A stretch of 64,000 nucleotides of DNA, taken from positions 124,001 to 188,000 of the forward strand of contig JBMNMA010000009.1 in the NCBI GenBank assembly GCA_050953105.1, in the 5' to 3' direction. Source of the stretch: UBA1206 sp050953105. GTDB lineage: Bacteria > Bacillota > Clostridia > Oscillospirales > CAG-382. Positions 1-8,020 of this stretch are shown here, piece after piece. The number at the start of each line of letters is the position of its first letter. Positions within the stretch are counted from its first letter, which is position 1. The notes under the pieces are model-generated. The model was not told the origin of the DNA and did no database searches. It saw only the letters and a list, made by a program, of their open reading frames with translations. Position numbers and translations under genes: made by a program.

Positions 1-1
1 T

Positions 2-3000
2 TCTCAACTTTATGAAACCGGGGCAAGAAATGCCATAGCATCTACTTATACCGCCTATCTGTCAACGGCTGCAACCCTTGACGGGCAGGCAATAGACAAT
101 GACATTTCAAGAATTATCGACAACCGGTTTGCAAAGCAGCTTTTATCGGGTGCGGTTTACACTGCCAGATATGCCGACAATTCGGTAAACGCCACCTTTA
201 CCTTTACGGGCGACGGAATTGACCTTGCCGATATATCGGTCAGAATGGAAAAGGGAAGCGTTCCCCCCGCATCGGCCTTTATGGGCGAGCTGGTATCAAG
301 GGGATACACCATTAAAAGCATTACCCCTGCTTTTACCAATATAACCGCCGACACCGCCTTTATAATCGAATGCGAAAAATCGTTGGATCCCTCCTACAAT
401 GTTATCTACCATACTAACGGCGGATCAAACCTAGAGGACTCGGTATTTCAGTATGGCTCGGTAATGTTTGCTCCCGCCAATCCCGCCAAGACCGGCTACA
501 ACTTTGCAGACTGGTACAGCGATGCCGAACTGACAATCCCCTTTGACTTTAGCACCGCCACCATGCCCAACCACGACATGCACCTGTATGCCAAGTGGGA
601 AGGGGAAAAATACACTGTAATTTTTGACCCCAACGAAGGCGTGATACCTGTGGGTAGTTCCAATCAGAAAACCGTTACCTACGGTGAAAAATACGGCGAT
701 CTCCCCGTTCCTGCCCGCACCGGCTTTAAGTTTGCCGGCTGGTGGACATCAAGAACAGGCGGAACCCAGATAAGTGCAACTTCCACCGTAGCAATAACAG
801 ACGGAATAACCCTTTATGCCCGCTGGACCGAAAAGTCTACAATAAACCCGTCGGTAATCACCTATGCTACCGGGCAGAAAACCGTTTACAACGGACTTGA
901 TCAACCCTTCCGGTTTTCCACCGGTTCATTTGACAAGTCCACCTTCCTTGTGTATTACAAGCGTCAGAGCCTTGACAACGAATACACCACCAAGGCCATA
1001 AATGCCGGCATCTACGATATAAAGATTGTCCGGCAGGAGAACGAAAACTTCAAATATTTTGAAACACTCCTTACCGGCGTATATATAATCGAAAAAGCCC
1101 AAAGCTACATATATACCAAACCCACCGGCTCTGCCTATTACGGCAATATTGTTGCCGATACCATGAGAAGAGGCGTTGATTTTGTAAGCGACGGCGAAAT
1201 TATGTTTGCCGTATCCCCCTACAACTTCACCAAGTATTTTGATGTGGAAATACCGGTTGATTGGCGGTCTTCCTATGTAGTTTATAACGTTTATGACAAA
1301 TTTAGCGGGGGACAAAGCTTATATCTCTGGGTTAAGATAGCCGAAGGTGAAAACTACAAGGCATCGGACATCATTATATCCGACAATCCCATTAATATAA
1401 CCCAAAAACCCGAGCCCCTCCTTAGAAAGCCCGGTATAACCTATAAAGTTGTTATAAAGACAAGCAACATCAGCCAGGCCGGCACCAACTCAAAAATTTC
1501 TGTTGCCATAGGCAACGGACTGTTCCAGCATCTTGACAAACCCGGTGATGACTTTGAACGGAACAATGAAGACACCTTTGATTTGTCAATTTCACCTTAC
1601 GATGCTTACAATACCGCTTACGGCACCATCCCCCTAACCCTTAAGTATGAAAAATCGGGGACAAACCCGGGATGGCACTGTGCATGGATACGCATTGACG
1701 TATATAAAGACGGAAAGCGGATTATTGTGGGCGATCAATATAATGTCAACCACTGGTTCGGTGCCGAAGACTACAACAAGTCCACCATAACCGAGACGTA
1801 TAATCTCACCGGTTTCGCCCGAAATATATTAAATTGGGGTATAATAAATGGCGAACGTGAAGTCGAGTATGTAACCAACAGCTACAACAACTCGGTTTAC
1901 CAGTGGTGGTGGGGAGACGCCTTCAACCGTCCCCTTATATTCGACCAATACTGCACCGGCGCTCCCAACGTTAACCTTGCATACGCATACAACCCCTATG
2001 AATACCTGAACGCTCCCGAACTCACCGTTTCCTTTAATATTAAAAAGTACAACGACTTTATTGAGCAGGGTGTCAACGTATATTTTGTTGACAAACGCGG
2101 ATTATATGGTGCCATGGTGGAAGACGGCGTCCGCACCCTTACATTGACCACAACCCTGGAATTCAAGCCGGTTAACGGCAATTATTCGGCCACCCCCGGC
2201 ACAGCCAAACGGGTAACAACCACCACCTTTATATGTACCGCCGTGCCGGAAAATAATGTTTATGCATCCATTCCTGCTAAAAACTACTTCAACTCCGGCA
2301 GTGAAGGTCTTGTGGGCGTTACAAAGACCGTAACATCCGCAGATAACGGAACATTTGATGTTTCCTACTACTTAAGCGAAAATACAGGAATCTGGGGAAC
2401 CAAATTTGCTGTCAACTACGACAAAAACCTTGTTGAGCTTACCGGCTACACCTTAGGAGATGTGTTTGGCGAATCCAATGTTATACCCCCCGAGTTTATA
2501 AACAACGGCAGATATGTATTTTTTGCCACAAGGGATGGTTTTATCGACACAACAAACACCGGCAGGCTTGTAACACTCCGCTTTAAAATTAAAGACGGGG
2601 CAAGTATAACCGATGACACCGTCACGTTGGACGAAGCAGCAACCCAGTCGATAAACGTTCAAAGCAGTTATATCAATACCCAAATAAGCAAGGTTTCACC
2701 CAAAATCAGGGTAATAGGCAACACCAATGTCATTGCCAAGGGCGATAATGTAATTATTACTGCACTGGCAGGGAACTCAGCAATTAAGTCGGTTGAGGTT
2801 AAGAAAGATGGCGGCGAATATGCCGATATAACCGAAACCTATCAAAACGGTTATGCCATAACCGAAAACGGGGAATACACCTTCCGTGTAACCACCCAAA
2901 CCGGTGAAACGGCAACCACTTCATTAACCTACACCCTTATCGACAGGGTTAAACCCGTGATAAGCATTGACACCGGCGATTATGCCGAAGGCACCTGGAC

Positions 3001-4315
3001 AAACGGGCAGGTTATACTGTCGGTTACCAATTCTTCCGCAAATCTCGGCGAAACGGTATTTGATTATAAAATCGGCAACGGTGAATGGACAACCTATGTA
3101 AGTCCCATTGTCGCCCAAAAGACCAACGGTGAAGTGGTTTACTCCTTTAAGGCCACAAGCCAATCGGGTATGGAAAGCGATGTTTCAACCGTTACGGTTA
3201 AATACGACAACCTTGCCCCCGAAGGTGAAATTATTCTTGACGACCACCGCTGGTCGGTGTTTAACAACAGTTTACTCTTTAAGCTGTTCTTTAACTCGGT
3301 TAAGACAATAACCATAACCGGCTCCGACGCCAACAGCGGTATTAGCAGGATAGAATACATCCTTGCAGACGAGGAAACCGACGTTTCGGTCATTAATAAC
3401 TGGCTTGAATACAACGGCCCGGTTACCATCAATCCCAACGGCAAATACGTTTTATATGCCAAAATCACTGACAACACCGGCAACTTTGCGGTAATTAATT
3501 CCGAAGGCATTGTCCTTGAAAACACCAAACCGGTTATAGACGGTTTTGAGGACGGCAAAACCTATTGCGGTATGGTTGAAGCGGTCATTACTGACGAAAA
3601 CCTCGATAAGGTAACGCTAAACGGTAAAGAGGTTACTCTTGCGGACGGCAAGCTCACCCTTATTCCCGCCGAAGGTGTTCAGGTGGTAACCGCCACAGAC
3701 AAGGCCGGAAACACCACCACCGTAACCGTTACCGTCAACGACGGGCATACCTGGGACGAGGGTATGGTAACCACCCAGCCCACCTCCACCTCCAAGGGTG
3801 CAAAAACCTACACCTGCATTCACTGCGGCGACACCAAAACAGAAGATATTGATAAGCTTCCTCCCGTTGTTGTAGGTGGCGAATACGGTGAATGGCGTAT
3901 CGGTAACAATAACCCCCTCACAATCACCTGTGATGCCCTTGTTTCCGACTTCGTGAACGTTGAAGTTGACGGAAACGAGCTGGATAACGAACACTATACC
4001 GTTACAGAAGGCTCGACTGTGATTACAATTAAAGCTGAATACCTTGCCACCCTTGAAGATGGGGTTCATACGGTAAAAATCAGCTTTACCACCGGTTTCG
4101 TTTCGGTTGATGTAACCATACTTCCCGAAGAAGACGAATCCTCCGAAGGAACATCGGAAGAACAGGAAAGCTCAGAACCGGCTTCAGAAACTGAAAGTTC
4201 AATTCCCGAAATTCCTGTAACCGGCGACAATCCCCAGATACTTCTGTGGCTTGGCATTGTGTTACTTATAGTTGCGGCAAACACCGTAATCAAACGCCGT
4301 AAAAGCAAAGCATAA
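2..4315 (+). CDS. Large sortase-anchored surface protein, 5' end outside window
   Basis: The reading frame is open from the first bases of the window, so the true start lies upstream; the first internal ATG at 245 has no special claim. Nucleotides ~400-840 encode two InlB-type B repeats (motifs such as AKTGYNFADWY and ARTGFKFAGWW, each closing with LYAKW or LYARW). Nucleotides ~2300-2720 look like a cohesin-type beta-sandwich (FAVNYDKNLVELTGY), followed by bacterial Ig-like and Y_Y_Y-like modules up to ~3740 and a short CxxC-containing segment (CIHCGD). The C-terminus has an acidic Ser/Glu linker, the sorting motif IPVTGD, a hydrophobic segment and the basic tail RRKSKA, as in sortase substrates. 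I infer a wall-anchored adhesin or scaffold-like protein; the ligand is unknown. A terminator follows directly. Confidence 0.85.
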   Translation, partial: SQLYETGARNAIASTYTAYLSTAATLDGQAIDNDISRIIDNRFAKQLLSGAVYTARYADNSVNATFTFTGDGIDLADISVRMEKGSVPPASAFMGELVSRGYTIKSITPAFTNITADTAFIIECEKSLDPSYNVIYHTNGGSNLEDSVFQYGSVMFAPANPAKTGYNFADWYSDAELTIPFDFSTATMPNHDMHLYAKWEGEKYTVIFDPNEGVIPVGSSNQKTVTYGEKYGDLPVPARTGFKFAGWWTSRTGGTQISATSTVAITDGITLYARWTEKSTINPSVITYATGQKTVYNGLDQPFRFSTGSFDKSTFLVYYKRQSLDNEYTTKAINAGIYDIKIVRQENENFKYFETLLTGVYIIEKAQSYIYTKPTGSAYYGNIVADTMRRGVDFVSDGEIMFAVSPYNFTKYFDVEIPVDWRSSYVVYNVYDKFSGGQSLYLWVKIAEGENYKASDIIISDNPINITQKPEPLLRKPGITYKVVIKTSNISQAGTNSKISVAIGNGLFQHLDKPGDDFERNNEDTFDLSISPYDAYNTAYGTIPLTLKYEKSGTNPGWHCAWIRIDVYKDGKRIIVGDQYNVNHWFGAEDYNKSTITETYNLTGFARNILNWGIINGEREVEYVTNSYNNSVYQWWWGDAFNRPLIFDQYCTGAPNVNLAYAYNPYEYLNAPELTVSFNIKKYNDFIEQGVNVYFVDKRGLYGAMVEDGVRTLTLTTTLEFKPVNGNYSATPGTAKRVTTTTFICTAVPENNVYASIPAKNYFNSGSEGLVGVTKTVTSADNGTFDVSYYLSENTGIWGTKFAVNYDKNLVELTGYTLGDVFGESNVIPPEFINNGRYVFFATRDGFIDTTNTGRLVTLRFKIKDGASITDDTVTLDEAATQSINVQSSYINTQISKVSPKIRVIGNTNVIAKGDNVIITALAGNSAIKSVEVKKDGGEYADITETYQNGYAITENGEYTFRVTTQTGETATTSLTYTLIDRVKPVISIDTGDYAEGTWTNGQVILSVTNSSANLGETVFDYKIGNGEWTTYVSPIVAQKTNGEVVYSFKATSQSGMESDVSTVTVKYDNLAPEGEIILDDHRWSVFNNSLLFKLFFNSVKTITITGSDANSGISRIEYILADEETDVSVINNWLEYNGPVTINPNGKYVLYAKITDNTGNFAVINSEGIVLENTKPVIDGFEDGKTYCGMVEAVITDENLDKVTLNGKEVTLADGKLTLIPAEGVQVVTATDKAGNTTTVTVTVNDGHTWDEGMVTTQPTSTSKGAKTYTCIHCGDTKTEDIDKLPPVVVGGEYGEWRIGNNNPLTITCDALVSDFVNVEVDGNELDNEHYTVTEGSTVITIKAEYLATLEDGVHTVKISFTTGFVSVDVTILPEEDESSEGTSEEQESSEPASETESSIPEIPVTGDNPQILLWLGIVLLIVAANTVIKRRKSKA

Positions 4316-4321
4316 TAGATC

Positions 4322-4358
4322 AAAACGGTCATCCTGTCAAAGGATGGCCGTTTCTTTA
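4322..4358 (+). terminator. Intrinsic terminator of the surface protein gene
   Basis: A 13-bp stem with one G-U pair (4323-4335 against 4341-4353) and a 5-nt loop, followed by a short T-rich stretch, begins a few bases after the stop codon. Confidence 0.75.
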
Positions 4359-4364
4359 CTGGTT

Positions 4365-4616
4365 ATGGTGGAACATATAATAAAATCCAGTAGCAACAAC
4401 ATGTTTCTTGACGAATATAAACGTCTGTGTTATGCTTTGTTTAGAAAGGCAGGGTTGAAAATGGAACCAAAAGACATAATAGACGGCATTCATAAGTACC
4501 ACGATATGGAAGAAGTTATAAATGATGCGGTTCCCCGCTGGAACTGGGGCACCGTGGAGCAAATGTCAGACTGGCTGCGAGGTAAGCTTAAGACGCTTGA
4601 ATATTGGAAAAAGTAA
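4365..4616 (+). CDS. Small protein of unknown function
   Basis: An 83-residue soluble, mixed-charge protein that I do not recognise. The longest frame opens at 4344, inside the terminator hairpin, which is unlikely as a translation start. ATG at 4365, 4401 or 4461 are the alternatives and none has a good ribosome binding site. The C-terminal part is tryptophan-rich (PRWNWGTVEQMSDWLRG) and looks like a folded helical domain rather than random sequence. No promoter is evident between it and the upstream gene, so expression may depend on readthrough. Confidence 0.45.
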   Translation: MVEHIIKSSSNNMFLDEYKRLCYALFRKAGLKMEPKDIIDGIHKYHDMEEVINDAVPRWNWGTVEQMSDWLRGKLKTLEYWKK

Positions 4617-4802
4617 AAAGCCGGTTTTGCTAACGCTCTTATTATGTAGGGTAAAATTATTAGTTACATGAAACCGATTGTTAAATTCATGTCGTATTTT
4701 TTTGTTAATATACCTGCCTAAAATAAAAAAGCAGTTACAAAGTATCTTGTAGAAGAAAAATGCCGTTTTATATAAAACAAGCTGAAAATCAACCGAAAAT
4801 GA

Positions 4803-4831
4803 TTGACATTCCAATTTGTATTTGATAAGAT
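4803..4831 (+). promoter_or_regulatory. Sigma-A promoter of ferritin gene
   Basis: TTGACA at 4803-4808, a 17-bp spacer and TAAGAT at 4826-4831 lie 35 bp before the ferritin start codon. No clear Fur or PerR box was seen around it. Confidence 0.7.
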
Positions 4832-4865
4832 AGTCTTAATAAAGACAACAGAAAGGAATGATAAT

Positions 4866-5381
4866 ATGCTTACTCCGGAAGTAAAGAGACTGTTAAACGA
4901 ACAGATCAACAAGGAATTCTTCTCCGCTTATCTGTATCTTGACATGGCAAACTATTACGCAGATAAAAATCTGGCCGGCTTTGAAAACTGGTTTTACGTT
5001 CAGGCTCAGGAGGAACGGGACCATGCAATGCTTTTCAGAAAGTATTTGCTCAACAACGGCGAGGAGGTAACCTTTACCGAAATCGCAGCCCCCGGCGTTA
5101 AATATGAAAACTTCAGGGAACCCCTTGTAAAATCCCTTGAACATGAACAATTCGTAACCGCATCCATTAACAAGATTTACGCCGAAGCCATAAAAGTAAG
5201 CGATTTCCGCACCATGCAGTTCCTTGACTGGTTTATAAAGGAACAGGGTGAGGAAGAAAAGAACGCCGACGACAACATAAAGCGTTTTGACCTTTTCGGC
5301 AACGATCCCAAGAGCCTCTACATGCTCGACAGCGAAATGAAAACAAGGGTCTACACCGCCCCCACGCTTGTATTAGATTAA
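4866..5381 (+). CDS. ftn: Ferritin (non-haem iron storage)
   Basis: The 171-residue product is a typical bacterial ferritin that oxidises ferrous iron and stores it in a 24-mer shell in the cytoplasm. The N-terminal helix carries INKEFFSAYLYLDMANYY. The ferroxidase ligands are visible as QEERDHA in helix B and EQGEEEKNADD in helix D, and the length matches the FtnA family. The ATG at 4866 is chosen because GAAAGGA stands at 4851-4857 and the family starts with MLTPEV-like sequence; the frame opens earlier at 4803 but without a ribosome binding site. It is a single-gene unit with its own promoter and terminator. It fits with FeoA and the Fur-like box elsewhere in the window as parts of iron handling. 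Confidence 0.95.
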   Translation: MLTPEVKRLLNEQINKEFFSAYLYLDMANYYADKNLAGFENWFYVQAQEERDHAMLFRKYLLNNGEEVTFTEIAAPGVKYENFREPLVKSLEHEQFVTASINKIYAEAIKVSDFRTMQFLDWFIKEQGEEEKNADDNIKRFDLFGNDPKSLYMLDSEMKTRVYTAPTLVLD

Positions 5382-5390
5382 AAATACCCA

Positions 5391-5422
5391 AATATCCGCC
5401 ATTTCGGCGGATATTTTTTTGC
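5391..5422 (+). terminator. Intrinsic terminator of ferritin gene
   Basis: AATATCCGCC pairs with GGCGGATATT around a 5-nt loop, followed by a run of T. Confidence 0.9.
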
Positions 5423-5494
5423 CTATTATATGACATAAAGAGCCAAAATTATTTCTGTTTAGCTATAAAGAATTAATAAAAACCAAAAAAAGTA

Positions 5495-5523
5495 TTTACA
5501 ACCAATTATTGCTATGGTATAGT
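5495..5523 (+). promoter_or_regulatory. Promoter of the cas3-cas2 fusion gene
   Basis: TTTACA at 5495-5500, 17 bp, TATAGT at 5518-5523. The start codon at 5551 is preceded by GGAGG. Confidence 0.6.
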
Positions 5524-5550
5524 TTAATTAATAATGCTTGGAGGTAATGT

Positions 5551-7446
5551 ATGAATTCATATGATTATGATATTCCTCTTGCCCGAATTGCGGATGACGA
5601 AAGAAAGCAACCACTGGATGATCATTTAAAATCAACGGCTGTTCTTGCTCAAAAGTTTTGCAAGCCGTTTAATGCCGAAGCCTACGGTTATGCTGCAGGA
5701 ATAATCCATGACATTGGCAAATACGATATAAAATTTCAGGACCGTTTGAAAGGGAAAAACATTAAGTTCGAACATTCTTCTGCAGGGGCATATGAATTAT
5801 ATAAAATAAACTCCCCTGCGGCGCTTGTGTTATCGTTCTGCGTTGCGGGGCATCACAGCGGCCTGCCGGATAAAGGAAGCATGGTAGACAATATCGACAG
5901 TCCCACCCTCTATGGCAAAGTCAAGCGTGAAAAGTCGAAAAACAACGATTATAGTAAATTTAAAAGGCTATTTGACATAAAAGCCGTTGTCCCGAAGGAT
6001 AATCCAAAATTACACGAAAAATGTTCGGATATATTTTCGGTTTCAATGTTTATAAGAATGATTTTTTCTTCCCTTGTCGATGCGGATTTTATACAAACCG
6101 AAGGATTTATGTCGAATTTTTCTATTAACAGGCAGACCGGTGACTCCATTGATACGCTGAACGATTTATTTGACTCATATGTTAAAAATAAATTTTCCAA
6201 CCCACAAAAGGATATCGACAAAATACGAAGCAATATTTATAAAACCTGTATTGAAAACGCCAAACTTCAGCGGGGAATATTCAGCCTTACCATACCCACC
6301 GGGGGCGGAAAAACCCTGTCTTCCATGGGCTTTGCTCTTAAACACGCAAAGGAACATAAATTTGATCGTATCATTTATGTCATCCCCTATACCAGCATAA
6401 TCACCCAAACCGTTAAGATATTCAGAGAAATTTTCGGCAGTAAAAATGTGCTGGGCCATTACTCCACTGCGGGTTATGATGATAAGGACGAGGAAATGTC
6501 CCCCTTAAGGCTTGCGTCCGAAAACTGGGATATTCCCATTATAGTAACAACAAATGTTCAGTTTTTCGAATCAATATACGCATCCCGTCCGTCTAAATGC
6601 AGAAAGCTGCATAACATAGCCAACAGCGTTATTGTTTTTGACGAAGTTCAAATGATACCCACTGACTTTCTGCTGCCCTGCTTAAGGGCAATTAAGGAGC
6701 TTTATTTTAATTATAACTGCTCTATGGTTTTTTGCACCGCCACCCAGCCTGCCTTTAACCGTTTTTTCGATTCTGATATGATAAAAGACATATATCCCGA
6801 TTATCAGTCGCTTTATACCAGCTTGAAAAGATGTACTTATGTGAACGAAGGAATGCTGGAAAACAGTGATCTGGCAGACAGATTGTCAAAATTAAAACAG
6901 GTGTTGTGTATAGTCAACGCCAGAAGAACCGCACAGGAAATATTTAAGCTAATTGAAAACAACGAAGGAGCATACCATCTTTCAACATATATGTATCCTG
7001 CTCATATAATCAGGGTTCTGGATGAAATAAAAGACAAGCTTGGTGATAATTCGGTAAAGGAATGCAGGGTAATATCCACATCACTAATAGAATGCGGTGT
7101 AGACATCAGCTTTCCCGAAGTTTATAGGGAGTATGCGGGTATCGATTCGGTTATTCAAGCCGGAGGGCGCTGCAACCGGGAAAATAAATATACCGCAAGC
7201 GAAAGTGTTGTTCATCTGTTTGAATCCGAAAATATGCAAAAACGCCTTAGGCCATCAATGCGGCAGACTGTTGAGACCGCCGGGAATGTTATGAAAAAAT
7301 ACGACGATATTTCCTCGCCCGATAAGCTCATCGATACCGATTGTGACAGTCTGAGGTTTTATTATCTTGGCAACAACTACAAAAGTAAGGTGGAGCATAT
7401 AGGAGCAAAGCCAGGATATGATGCCGAAGGCCCGATTATCATTTAG
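5551..7446 (+). CDS. cas3: Cas3 nuclease-helicase fused in frame to Cas2 C-terminus (deletion scar)
   Basis: Residues 1 to ~590 are Cas3, the nuclease-helicase recruited by type I Cascade to degrade target DNA. HD-nuclease motifs are present (DHLKSTAVLA, IIHDIGKYD, EHSSAGAYE, AGHHSGLPD). So are helicase motifs: Walker A PTGGGKTLSS near 250, DEVQ near 364, FCTATQP, STSLIECGVDIS and QAGGRCNRE. The Cas3 part stops at KKYDDISSPD, where intact proteins continue into a C-terminal accessory domain. The last ~40 residues (from K592, nt 7324) instead read DSLRFYYLGNNY and KVEHIGAKPGYDAEG, the closing segment of type I-C Cas2. cas5, cas8c, cas7, cas4, cas1 and most of cas2 are absent, so one deletion from late cas3 to late cas2 explains the chimera. 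The nuclease and helicase motifs are intact, but there is no effector complex or adaptation machinery here. Cas2 assignment rests on recalled family sequence. Confidence 0.88.
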   Translation: MNSYDYDIPLARIADDERKQPLDDHLKSTAVLAQKFCKPFNAEAYGYAAGIIHDIGKYDIKFQDRLKGKNIKFEHSSAGAYELYKINSPAALVLSFCVAGHHSGLPDKGSMVDNIDSPTLYGKVKREKSKNNDYSKFKRLFDIKAVVPKDNPKLHEKCSDIFSVSMFIRMIFSSLVDADFIQTEGFMSNFSINRQTGDSIDTLNDLFDSYVKNKFSNPQKDIDKIRSNIYKTCIENAKLQRGIFSLTIPTGGGKTLSSMGFALKHAKEHKFDRIIYVIPYTSIITQTVKIFREIFGSKNVLGHYSTAGYDDKDEEMSPLRLASENWDIPIIVTTNVQFFESIYASRPSKCRKLHNIANSVIVFDEVQMIPTDFLLPCLRAIKELYFNYNCSMVFCTATQPAFNRFFDSDMIKDIYPDYQSLYTSLKRCTYVNEGMLENSDLADRLSKLKQVLCIVNARRTAQEIFKLIENNEGAYHLSTYMYPAHIIRVLDEIKDKLGDNSVKECRVISTSLIECGVDISFPEVYREYAGIDSVIQAGGRCNRENKYTASESVVHLFESENMQKRLRPSMRQTVETAGNVMKKYDDISSPDKLIDTDCDSLRFYYLGNNYKSKVEHIGAKPGYDAEGPIII

Positions 7447-7615
7447 TGCGAAGCTGAAGTTGGCGTTAAAAGCCGGGGGTGTTCGCACTTAGATTTAATG
7501 GTTTTTTATTGTGTTTTTATTGTTATAAAGAATTTTTAAGAGTATGTAGACGGTTTTTACAATAAATATTTGGTGTTAATAACGATTTTTAATATTTTTT
7601 TTAGTTATTTTTACA
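7447..7615 (+). promoter_or_regulatory. CRISPR leader
   Basis: This AT-rich, non-coding stretch lies between the Cas2-derived end of the fusion gene and the first repeat, the usual place of a type I-C leader. Its start holds a perfect 8-bp inverted repeat (7445-7452 with 7482-7489) that overlaps the stop codon of the fusion gene. The rest is T-rich. The polarity agrees with the degenerate repeat at the far end of the array. Confidence 0.65.
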
Positions 7616-7934
7616 GTCGCTCTCCCCACGGAGAGCGTGGATTGAAATCGGAGGGCAGATTACATATATTTTTACGGACTAAAGTCGCTCTCCCCACGGA
7701 GAGCGTGGATTGAAATCCCTTAGGCCGAATGTGGGCAAGGCATGGTCTTTTTAACTGTCTTTTGCTCCTGGGTCGCTCTCCCCACGGAGAGCGTGGATTG
7801 AAATAACCGGATTAAAAAAATGTTACCTTTTGACCGTTGGTCGCTCTCCCCACGGAGAGCGTGGATTGAAATAATGGCTTTTAATATTGTGGCATTATTC
7901 GGCGGGTCGCTCTCCCCACGGAGAGCGTGATTGT
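7616..7934 (+). CRISPR. Type I-C-like CRISPR array, 5 repeats and 4 spacers
   Basis: Four identical 33-nt repeats start at 7616, 7684, 7772 and 7840. Each opens GTCGCTCTCCCCACGG, contains a hairpin (CTCTCC with GGAGAG) and ends GTGGATTGAAAT, the typical type I-C 3' handle. A fifth copy at 7906 loses one G after GAGAGCGTG and diverges near 7934, marking the distal end. Spacers are 35 nt (7649-7683), 55 nt (7717-7771), 35 nt (7805-7839) and 33 nt (7873-7905). The 55-nt spacer is out of range and may be two spacers joined by loss of a repeat. Without cas1 and full cas2 the array cannot grow from this locus. Confidence 0.97.
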
Positions 7935-7972
7935 CATGCTAAATTGTGCGCCACTTATTTCACAACACAAAT

Positions 7973-8010
7973 AAAAAGGTATCGGCGGATTATACCGATA
8001 CCTTTTTGTT
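7973..8010. terminator. Bidirectional terminator between CRISPR array and phosphodiesterase gene
   Basis: AAAAAGGTATCGG pairs with CCGATACCTTTTT around a short loop, with T runs on both strands. It lies directly behind the minus-strand gene that ends at 8021. Confidence 0.85.
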
Positions 8011-8020
8011 CGTTTTGATT

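Noticed and set aside
926..4069. Several open frames of 60-150 codons on the minus strand inside the large surface protein gene
   Set aside because: They lie antisense to a continuous domain-rich frame, lack ribosome binding sites and show no recognisable domains.
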